Positions 1-4,546 of a DNA stretch of 6,928 bases are shown one piece after another; position 1 is the stretch's first letter; each line of letters starts with the position of its first letter. The stretch is from a bacterium (GTDB lineage Bacteria > SZUA-79 > Acidulodesulfobacterales > Acidulodesulfobacteraceae). The stretch lies in NCBI GenBank assembly GCA_021800805.1, contig JAJYYR010000039.1, forward strand, positions 1-6,928, given 5' to 3'. Position numbers and translations under genes: made by a program. The notes under the pieces are model-generated. The model saw only the letters and a list, made by a program, of their open reading frames with translations. It was not told the DNA's origin and searched no databases.

Positions 1-70
1 TATTTTAGTCCTTATGGATATCGAAAGCAATACTTCCAAATAATAAAAGCGGCTTAAAGAATACGCTTGT

Positions 71-126
71 TTTTAACTGGTGCCCCCGACCGGAATCGAA
101 CCGATGACCAAAGGTTTAGGAAACCT
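71..126. repeat. attL: attL-like direct repeat: duplicated 3' half of tRNA-Arg(CCU)
   Basis: This 56-bp stretch is identical to 6803..6858. Read on the minus strand it contains the tRNA-Arg 3' part from the anticodon stem through the T-arm, acceptor strand, discriminator A and encoded CCA (TGG on the plus strand at 78..80), plus 7 bp downstream of the gene. Identity stops at 127, where the sequence no longer matches the anticodon stem and D-arm, so this copy cannot make a tRNA. That is the signature of a tRNA-targeted integrative element: the displaced original 3' end remains at the far junction. The exact crossover point within the 56 bp cannot be read from the sequence. Confidence 0.93.
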
Positions 127-411
127 GAGGTATGGTTTATAAGTTATTGATATTATTAAATGAAAAAAGCATTAATAAAAAATGTAGCAAATATGAAGCA
201 AAACGGAAATTTTATTACCAATTATTATAAGTTTCATTATAACATATAGTATATATTTTCTGTATATAGCAACTTGACATAGATTTTTAAATTTGATATG
301 AGTAATATAAAGACGCAATGATCCGTCCGCCGAAGTAGCTGTTTTAAGGTTGCAGAGGCAAGTGGCAGTTAGAACAGGCGAGCGGGGAGCGAGTGGCACC
401 CAAATTAAAAT
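127..411. other. Non-coding left arm of the element
   Basis: No convincing gene lies here. The first 180 bp are extremely AT-rich, with a run of TATATA-type motifs at 244..269 that could bend easily or hold an operator. A promoter-like motif follows at 274..302. From about 315 to 400 the composition turns abruptly GC-richer. That short stretch stays open in a plus frame (residues such as SAEVAVLRLQRQVAVRTGERG), but it has no plausible start codon or ribosome binding site and resembles no family I recognise. It may be the end of a broken gene or a transcribed leader. Confidence 0.5.
274..302 (+). promoter_or_regulatory. Candidate sigma-70-type promoter
   Basis: A perfect TTGACA (274..279) is separated by exactly 17 bp from TATGAG (297..302, four of six bases of TATAAT), in a very AT-rich context. 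It would transcribe rightward into the disrupted gene at 412..905 and possibly the lipoprotein. The core ACTTGAC is also shared with the repeats beside the integrase (6698..6719), so this could instead be an integrase arm site. Confidence 0.45.
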
Positions 412-905
412 GTGGTTATTGTATCATCCTCTTTTAACCACTTTCTTTTTCCAAAAAAGGCTTATCCGAGACAGGAAAGCAGGTATGCTCGGATGTTTCA
501 CGGATTGGCGGAGCCATTGCTCGACATATGGACTGTGCAGATGCAGAGCAGGTATATGAGCGAGTTCGATTTTGCAAAAGAGCTCGATGAAGTCAATGCT
601 ATGACTGAAGCGATACTATCAGGCAAAATGGTTATAGACGACAATCACAAAAGACGGCTTATGCTTTTGGGGTATTTATTTACGAAAGTATTTATCTACG
701 GGGATGCAAGACTTGATATAAAAATAGCGACAGGGACGACCCTGGCGTGTGGCGTAATTATATCAATTTTCTTACCGAAGCAGGCAAAAAAACGCCGAAT
801 ATAGAAGATATATTGCAGATTCCTATCGTTTCGCAAGCGCCTTATACAGTAAGCCTGAAATATAAACCGTATATTTATTTTGATATAAGAGGGAAAAACG
901 ATTAA
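412..905 (+). pseudogene. Disrupted gene of unknown function (frameshift near 717..770)
   Basis: A reading frame from GTG 412 gives about 100 plausible residues, including FDFAKELDEVNAMTEAILSG and GYLFTKVFIYGDARLDIK. It then decays into unlikely sequence and stops at 804. From 717 a second frame becomes protein-like (NSDRDDPGVWRNYINFLTEA, then LQIPIVSQAPYTVSLKYKPY) and ends at TAA 903..905. Joining the frames around the A-run at 720..724 gives one coherent soluble C-terminal region of about 160 residues with no break in style, so a single-base insertion or deletion is the simplest explanation. No good ribosome binding site precedes 412, and the true N-terminus is probably missing. I do not recognise the family. 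The break could also be a sequencing error in the A-run. Confidence 0.5.
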
Positions 906-917
906 TAATATAGAATG

Positions 918-926
918 GGAGGTGAT
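918..926 (+). promoter_or_regulatory. Strong ribosome binding site for the lipoprotein
   Basis: GGAGGTGAT matches nine consecutive bases complementary to the usual bacterial 16S rRNA 3' end. GGAGG ends nine bases before the TTG at 932, which decides that non-ATG start. Confidence 0.85.
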
Positions 927-931
927 AAATT

Positions 932-1174
932 TTGAAAAAGCTTACAGTATTGGTTTTAGGAATGTTTTTAGTTGTGTCAACCCTGGCGTTTTCCGGTTGC
1001 GCAAAAAAGACAGCCCTTAAGGCGCCTGCAGCTCCAGCTAAAAAAGCAACAGTTAAAAAAGTACCTGCAGCTCCAGCGGCTCCTGCAACTCCAGCTAAAA
1101 AGAGTTCACAGACTAAAGTTCCTAAAAGTAAGTCAGAAAAGAAATTAAATAAAATGGGTGCCGGCTGCTTATAA
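932..1174 (+). CDS. Small Ala/Lys/Pro-rich lipoprotein
   Basis: The 80-residue product starts at TTG, fixed by an excellent ribosome binding site at 918..926. Residues 1..22 form a lipoprotein signal peptide: KK at 2 to 3, a hydrophobic core LTVLVLGMFLVVSTLAF, then the lipobox FSGC with Cys23 as predicted lipidation site (Phe at -3 is less usual than Leu). The mature part is almost entirely Ala, Pro and Lys, with a repeated PAAPA/KKATVKK pattern encoded by two exact 14-bp copies at 1025..1038 and 1064..1077. Such low-complexity, positively charged tails are known in small envelope lipoproteins, where they may contact peptidoglycan or nucleic acid; that is inference. It ends MGAGCL, and an overlapping frame (WVPAAYNDLFAILKGDK from 1155) looks protein-like, so the C-terminus may have been altered by a frameshift. 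No partner gene is evident. Confidence 0.75.
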   Translation: MKKLTVLVLGMFLVVSTLAFSGCAKKTALKAPAAPAKKATVKKVPAAPAAPATPAKKSSQTKVPKSKSEKKLNKMGAGCL

Positions 1175-1232
1175 TGATTTGTTCGCTATATTAAAAGGCG
1201 ATAAGGTAAAAGAAAAAAGGATATATTCGGGT

Positions 1233-1406
1233 TTATGGGCAATGGCATACGCCTTGAGCCTTACCGCCGTGGGCTTTGCAAAATTTGGAATTTATTCCGT
1301 TTTTTGCAAGCATTTCATTAATCCAGTTACTTACCGTCTGATGATTTATTTTTTCAGCTATTTTTTCTTGCGTCCATGCGGGGATATTAAATTCCGAAGT
1401 TTTAAA
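1233..1406 (-). pseudogene. Helix-turn-helix protein fragment
   Basis: This frame, in phase with and directly after the stop codon of the upstream membrane protein (1407..1625), encodes about 57 residues containing IPAWTQEKIAEKI then QTVSNWINEMLAKNG. The pattern (T-Q-E-x-I-A-E-K, then T-V-S-N-W) is a classic helix-turn-helix with recognition helix QTVSNWI, like those in ParB-type and methylase-associated regulators. No start codon precedes the motif (the only Met follows it), and there is no ribosome binding site. The tail (SKFCKAHGGKAQGVCHCP) looks random. One residue may be missing in the turn, where KINHQTVSN is shorter than the usual KIGVSQxTVSN spacing. It is most likely a relic of a larger DNA-binding protein brought in by recombination. 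Confidence 0.5.
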
Positions 1407-1625
1407 TTATTTTCCTGGGACGTGGCTATTATTGTAATCCCGGATAAAATTCATAAATTTGAGGTTGTCTTCTCTGTTTTCCTGACGCATAGATGAAATT
1501 TCCTGACGTAAACAACCAATATCGGTTTTAATTTCATTTCTAAAAGAATTTATAACCGTCCCTAATACAAAGATAATCACAATGGCTATTGCCATTAAAC
1601 CAATTATTAATTCTAATGTCGACAT
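1407..1625 (-). CDS. Small single-pass membrane protein, paralog B
   Basis: The 72-residue protein has an N-terminal membrane helix (about residues 5..26, LIIGLMAIAIVIIFVLGTVI), a polar coiled-coil-like stretch (29..50, FRNEIKTDIGCLRQEISSMRQ) and a C-terminal motif REDNLKFMNFIRDYN (51..65). The same architecture and motif occur in the gene immediately upstream (1625..1864), and a 16-bp identical segment in the motif region (1435..1450 versus 1647..1662) shows that the two arose by tandem duplication. Its ATG overlaps the upstream stop as TAATG, so translation is probably coupled and no separate ribosome binding site is needed. The predicted topology is a membrane-anchored cytosolic helix able to oligomerise, possibly as a heteromer with its paralog. 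I do not recognise a named family; function is unknown. Confidence 0.72.
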   Translation of the reverse strand: MSTLELIIGLMAIAIVIIFVLGTVINSFRNEIKTDIGCLRQEISSMRQENREDNLKFMNFIRDYNNSHVPGK

Positions 1626-1864
1626 TATTTCGACCTTTTTTTATTATAATCCCGGATAAAATCCAAAAATTCGCGGTTATCTTCCCTTATTTCCTTGCGC
1701 CAGCCATCTATTTTATTTTCAATCTTATTTTCGAGAGCAGTTATCCTTAAATTAATATCCTTATTAGACTCGGATATTTTACTGTCGATATGGGACATAA
1801 GGATTATAACCGCGGTCCCTACGGTAATTATCAAGGCAATAAAAAGAATAATTAAATTAATCAT
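1625..1864 (-). CDS. Small single-pass membrane protein, paralog A
   Basis: The 79-residue protein has a membrane helix at residues 3..23 (LIILFIALIITVGTAVIILM) and a regular coiled-coil segment (26..56, with ISESNKDINLRITALENKIE). The C-terminal motif REDNREFLDFIRDYN (60..74) is shared with the downstream paralog at 1407..1625, and a Lys/Arg tail ends the protein. It begins 6 bases after the stop of a helix-turn-helix frame (1871..2068), and an AGAAG ribosome-binding-like sequence lies about 10 bases upstream within that frame. The three therefore look like an operon: regulator, membrane protein A, membrane protein B. Small membrane proteins with coiled-coil tails often accompany HTH or toxin-antitoxin genes, but no biochemical role can be assigned here. 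Confidence 0.74.
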   Translation of the reverse strand: MINLIILFIALIITVGTAVIILMSHIDSKISESNKDINLRITALENKIENKIDGWRKEIREDNREFLDFIRDYNKKRSK

Positions 1865-1870
1865 ATTTTT

Positions 1871-2068
1871 TCAACTTCTTTTAGTTTTAAGTTTTATAAC
1901 AAGATTGGCATTTAGCGCTTCGGCAATGCTTTTTAGCGTCCCCACCGTTGCCTTATTAAAAGCGCCGCTTTCAAGCCTCGATAAGGCGGGCTGTTTTGTT
2001 CCTATTTTCCTGGCGAGCTCTATAATGAATCCGGAAATCTGAACAGAACTTTTAAGTTTCTTATTCCA
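1871..2068 (-). pseudogene. XRE/Cro-type HTH regulator (HigA-antitoxin-like), lacking a start
   Basis: The frame encodes IIELARKIGTKQPALSRLES then GAFNKATVGTLKSIAEALNA and ends NLVIKLKTKRS. This is a textbook XRE/HTH_3 domain: ELA-x-K-x-G-T-x-Q-P-A-L-S-R-L-E-S-G is the helix-turn-helix with recognition helix, and the T-L-x-x-I-A-x-A-L ending plus the short hydrophobic tail is characteristic of HigA-like antitoxins. The frame opens after a stop at 2069..2071 and has no ATG, GTG or TTG before the motif. An ATG lies just upstream in another frame (2070..2072 on the minus strand), so a small indel near 2060 probably destroyed the start, or an unusual initiation codon is used. It would precede and perhaps regulate the two small membrane genes. 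A degenerate HigB/RelE toxin remnant lies at 4114, but the two are not adjacent. Confidence 0.6.
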
Positions 2069-2119
2069 TTAACCAGAAAATCTGTTAAAATTTAAAGTAA
2101 GAAAACTAAAAGAAACGTC

Positions 2120-2148
2120 TTGACAATGGGTGCGGTATACAGTTTAAT
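2120..2148 (+). promoter_or_regulatory. Candidate sigma-70-type promoter
   Basis: A perfect TTGACA at 2120..2125 is followed after 17 bp by TTTAAT at 2143..2148 (five of six matches to TATAAT). It faces rightward into the sugar-related block. It lies in the divergent region between the minus-strand HTH/membrane operon and the plus-strand genes, a natural promoter location, but it overlaps the start of a small open frame. Confidence 0.45.
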
Positions 2149-2299
2149 GTCAAAATATCTTCTTGATACAAAGTTAAATGTTCTTGATACAAAGTTAAAT
2201 GAATGTAAAGCAAAACTAAACGAAGTTTATAGCTCAAAGTCTTGGCGTATCGCTATCTTTTTAAGAAAATTAATTCAAACTCTTCGATTAACAAACTAA
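2126..2299 (+). pseudogene. Coiled-coil 'YSSKSWR' tail fragment of a glycan-biosynthesis protein
   Basis: A 57-codon frame encodes a coiled-coil built on heptads (LLDTKLN and VLDTKLN, then ECKAKLNEV), followed by YSSKSWRIAIFLRKLIQTLR. The Y-x-S-x-S-W-R/K element after a coiled coil is common in multidomain glycosyltransferases and methyltransferases of O-antigen clusters, where it links or terminates domains. Here only that linker remains. There is no ribosome binding site before ATG 2126 or ATG 2147. The frame overlaps the first 58 bases of the following glycosyltransferase frame. It is best read as the 3' remnant of a larger glycan enzyme. Confidence 0.45.
2160..2201 (+). repeat. Exact tandem 21-bp repeat (two units)
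   Basis: Positions 2160..2180 and 2181..2201 are identical. The unit is seven codons, so each copy adds exactly one coiled-coil heptad (x-LDTKLN). This looks like recent in-frame slippage in the coiled coil. Confidence 0.85.
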
Positions 2300-2958
2300 A
2301 AATAAACATTTTTAAAGCGTTAATCGTGTATGATTTTCCCGAGGATAGCACATTGCCGGTTGTTGCAAGCATTAAAGATAATTATAAATTTTCAATTAGT
2401 TTAATAAAAAATAATATCGGAAAAGGCCCTCTAAATGCTATAAAGGCTGGATTTAAAGCGTCTGACGGAGGTGCCGTTCTTGTTTCAATGGCGGATTTAT
2501 CGGACGATATAAAAATAGTCGATGCTATGTACCGTTTGATTATCGAAGACGGAGCAGATATAGTTTGCGGTTCCCGCTATATGAAAGGGGGCAGACAAAT
2601 CGGAGGGCCTTTTATAAAAAAGACTATGTCAAGAATGGCGGGATTGTCTTTACATTATTTGGCTTCCGTTCCGACGCACGACGCTACTAACAGTTTTAAA
2701 ATGTATAGCAGAAAAGTTATAGACAATATTAACATCGAAAGCGATAAGGGGTTTGTGCTGGGATTGGAACTTACCGTAAAGGCTTTTTTAAAGGGTTACA
2801 AAATTAAAGAAACCCCTTCTGTTTGGACGGACAGGGTGGAAGGCGAATCAAGATTTAAAGTTACGGCATGGCTGCCGAGTTATCTTAAATGGTATTTCGT
2901 TGCATTATTCTATGGGCTGCCGAAAAGATTTACAAATTTTACAAAAATAAAAAAATAG
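2242..2958 (+). pseudogene. Family 2 glycosyltransferase (polyprenyl-phosphate mannosyltransferase-like), N-terminally truncated
   Basis: The 238-codon frame matches the cytosolic GT2/DPM1-like family from the second half of its Rossmann fold onward. It has LIVYDFPEDST (27..37, the nucleotide-binding Asp loop), the NNIGKGPLNAIKAGF helix (57..71), the metal-site equivalent MADLSDD (83..89), VCGSRYMKGG (108..117), THDATNSFKMY (145..155) and the acceptor-side GESRF (201..205). Family members begin with about 30 residues containing the first strand (typically V-x-V-V-I-P-x-Y-N-E). Here that is replaced by unrelated lysine/asparagine-rich sequence after a TTG with no ribosome binding site. The enzyme would transfer a sugar from a nucleotide donor to a lipid carrier or glycan at the membrane, but without the first strand it is probably inactive. 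The frame is otherwise uninterrupted, so the truncation looks recent. Confidence 0.8.
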
Positions 2959-3020
2959 GTTATATTTTAGATTCAGGAATAATATTTAATGAAACCCCTG
3001 ATATTTTTGGACTTATAAAG

Positions 3021-3530
3021 ATGGTTGATAATAATAAAAAATTAATAGATATAAATACGATTTATCAGGTTTTATCTAACAGGAGGGATTTAAGGGATAA
3101 TTTACTCTGGCGCGCTCCGGCATTAGGTTTGACTGCGCAGGCATTCCTATTGACGATTGCATTAAGTTCAAAAGGCGGTATATTTGCAAAAATTTTTTCG
3201 TCTTTTCTTGCGCTTATAACTAGCTTTATGTCGATGCAACTTATGGCTAAACATAGATATCTTGAAAAATTAGATAATCTCCACATTGAACAGCTTGAAG
3301 AAACGAGCGGGATACCGCAATATCATGGAAACCATAAAGACCTAAAAAATTGCCTCAGGGAAGATAGAAGGAAAAAGATTGAAAATAACAAAAATATATT
3401 AGCTAAAATAATCAAGTGGTTTGTAGGTTTAAGTTCTTATCATGTCTGGATGTTTGGTTTAAGTATGTTCGGGGTAGTTTCTTTTATTGTTATGATATCA
3501 TCCATAATAATGTTGTTAATGCGTATTTAA
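3021..3530 (+). CDS. Membrane protein with a helical hairpin and a C-terminal helix, unknown function
   Basis: From ATG 3021 the product is 169 residues. A conserved-looking cytosolic start (INTIYQVLSNRRDLRDNLLW) leads into a hairpin of two membrane helices (about 33..49, LGLTAQAFLLTIALS; and 55..76, FSSFLALITSFMSMQLMA). A charged cytosolic helix follows (77..133), then a third membrane helix (about 143..167). The frame is open back to 2889 inside the glycosyltransferase, but those extra residues do not look conserved; only a weak GGA precedes 3021, so the start is uncertain. The R-D-x-L-L-W-x-x-P-x-L-G-L-T-A-Q-A-F pattern recalls a family of uncharacterised bacterial membrane proteins, and the hairpin layout resembles two-helix effectors of nucleotide-signal conflict systems. 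That link is inference only. The next gene (Nudix-like) follows in the same direction after 69 bp. Confidence 0.72.
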   Translation: MVDNNKKLIDINTIYQVLSNRRDLRDNLLWRAPALGLTAQAFLLTIALSSKGGIFAKIFSSFLALITSFMSMQLMAKHRYLEKLDNLHIEQLEETSGIPQYHGNHKDLKNCLREDRRKKIENNKNILAKIIKWFVGLSSYHVWMFGLSMFGVVSFIVMISSIIMLLMRI

Positions 3531-3535
3531 ATCGT

Positions 3536-3570
3536 TATCTTAAAAAATCATAAATATTTTATTTAGATAA
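3536..3570 (+). other. AT-rich inverted repeat between membrane and Nudix genes
   Basis: TTATCT near 3536 and AGATAA near 3565 are inverted copies enclosing further imperfect AT pairing. This could be a weak terminator hairpin or an operator upstream of the Nudix gene. It lacks a GC-rich stem, so a standard Rho-independent terminator is unlikely. Confidence 0.25.
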
Positions 3571-3599
3571 TTGTATTATACATTAAAGGAAAATATTTA

Positions 3600-4121
3600 A
3601 TGGGCGGAATTAAATCGAATTGGCTTTCGGATAAAGATTGGGAAAATGTACAAAAACTGATGCCGATTATTTGCGTTGATATTATCCCATTTCGTAATAT
3701 TGAAAAGCGCAAAAAAACATTAACTCTTGAAATCGGCTTAATATTGCGCCTTGCGCCTATCAAAAAAAAATGGTGTTTTATCGGCGGCAGAATTCTTAAA
3801 GATGAAACCGTAACCTCGGCGATACGCCGGCAGCTTAATAATACATTAGGTTTTAATATTCAATATATTTTAGAAAAAGATCCTCAGCCTGTTTATATTG
3901 CGCAATATTTTACTAAAAAAACAAATAATTATGGATTTGATCCGAGGCAGCATGCCATAGGCCTCGCTTATTTTTTAAATTTAGAAGGCGAGGCGAAAGC
4001 CCAGGACGAAGCGTTAGATTTTAAATGGTTTAACATTAACGAAATACCGCCTTCTAACGAATTCGGCTTTGGGCAGCATAAGATTTTATTAAACGTTCTT
4101 AGGAATGTTCGTAATGTTTGA
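3600..4121 (+). CDS. Nudix-fold protein, GDP-mannose hydrolase/DUF4916-like, with degenerate Nudix box
   Basis: The 173-residue protein starts at ATG 3600, preceded by an AAAGGA ribosome binding site ending nine bases upstream. The order of motifs follows GDP-mannose mannosyl hydrolases and the related DUF4916 group: WLSDKDWENVQKLMPIICVD (8..27), GLILR (46..50), WCFIGGRILKDET (58..70), ALDFKWF (138..144). The Nudix signature G-x5-E-x7-R-E-U-x-E-E-x-G-U reads G63, E69, R77, then Q78, N81 and T82 where acidic residues are expected, then G84. D27 and R50, equivalent to active-site residues in GDP-mannose hydrolase, are kept. From memory of the E. coli enzyme, its metal-binding Glu corresponds to T82 and its general-base His to A138. 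The protein may therefore bind a nucleotide or sugar nucleotide without the standard hydrolysis. The glycosyltransferase upstream fits a sugar-nucleotide role. Confidence 0.75.
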   Translation: MGGIKSNWLSDKDWENVQKLMPIICVDIIPFRNIEKRKKTLTLEIGLILRLAPIKKKWCFIGGRILKDETVTSAIRRQLNNTLGFNIQYILEKDPQPVYIAQYFTKKTNNYGFDPRQHAIGLAYFLNLEGEAKAQDEALDFKWFNINEIPPSNEFGFGQHKILLNVLRNVRNV

Positions 4122-4230
4122 AACGCTAAAAGGAGATTTAAAAGATTTCTACAGCATAAGAATAAATGACCAATATAGAATTATTTTTAAGTTTAAGGAT
4201 AAAAATGCACATAATACATCCACAATATAA
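4105..4230 (+). pseudogene. HigB/RelE-type toxin remnant
   Basis: A short frame overlapping the end of the Nudix gene encodes FETLKGDLKDFYSIRINDQY then RIIFKFKDKNA. The L-K-G-(D/N)-x-K-x-x-Y-S-I-R-I-N-D-Q-Y-R-I-x-F sequence is diagnostic of the central part of HigB/RelE mRNA interferases. The N-terminal 40 to 50 residues are missing. At the C-terminus the frame reads NTSTI then stop, while a shifted frame from 4205 continues (HIIHPQYKHQVRFVKI, stop at 4256..4258), consistent with an indel. ATG 4105 or 4114 could start it, but no ribosome binding site is visible. It is not a working toxin. It could once have paired with the HigA-like frame at 1871..2068. Confidence 0.65.
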
Positions 4231-4319
4231 ACATCAAGTAAGGTTTGTAAAAATATAAAAGATTAAATTTTCAATATTAGATACATAGGTAAGGGGCCAA
4301 ATCAATCAAAATCAAATAA

Positions 4320-4469
4320 GATAAGCCTTTTCATGAATGGATTAAAACTCAAGATAAAAATGATAAGGTAATACATTTAATCCCTTATGGGAATTGGAAT
4401 ATAAATAATTATTCTGATTTTATAGAAGCCAGAAAAGATCTAATAATGAAAAGCATGCAATACATCTAA
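4320..4469 (+). pseudogene. C-terminal gene remnant, unknown
   Basis: A 49-codon frame opens after a stop and has no start codon near its beginning. It reads KPFHEWIKTQDKNDKVIHLI, PYGNWNINNYSDFIEARKDL and ends IMKSMQYI. Its composition and the W-x-I-x-x-Y-x-x-F-I-x-x-R-x-x-L pattern look like a genuine protein C-terminus. The pattern loosely recalls the end of DUF262/DUF1524 (GmrSD-like) or similar restriction-associated proteins, but the match is too weak to assign. Together with the toxin remnant just upstream, it marks this spot as a site of gene decay. Confidence 0.35.
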
Positions 4470-4546
4470 TGCAATATAAATACAAATTATTCCATTCAGT
4501 TATATTATCATAATATTAAATATATGGCAGAATAAAAATAATAGAA

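Noticed and set aside
78..126. Second tRNA gene at the left end
   Set aside because: Only the 3' half is present; the acceptor 5' strand, D-arm and complete anticodon stem are missing.
172..399. Minus-strand open frame of 75 codons
   Set aside because: It runs through the AT-rich arm and the promoter-like motif, its second half is low-complexity Ile/Tyr/Lys sequence, and there is no ribosome binding site or recognisable domain.
350..559. Plus-strand open frame overlapping the unknown gene
   Set aside because: After about 25 residues it becomes Cys/Trp/Arg-rich shadow sequence of the better frame at 412.
1158..1496. Plus-strand 112-codon open frame
   Set aside because: Most of it is antisense to the HTH fragment and paralog B, whose protein signals are stronger. 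Only the first 25 residues (PAAYNDLFAILKGDK) look protein-like, and they may be a short relic.
1695..2042. Plus-strand 115-codon open frame
   Set aside because: It is antisense to paralog A and the XRE HTH frame, both with clear domain or paralogy evidence.
2160..2201. CRISPR-like or iteron repeat
   Set aside because: There are only two directly abutting units without spacers, and they lie in frame within a coiled coil.
3065..3286. Minus-strand open frame opposite the three-helix membrane protein
   Set aside because: It is a shadow frame with no ribosome binding site; the plus-strand product has coherent membrane helices.
3563..3763. Minus-strand open frame opposite the Nudix gene start
   Set aside because: It is antisense to a well-supported Nudix-fold protein with a good ribosome binding site.
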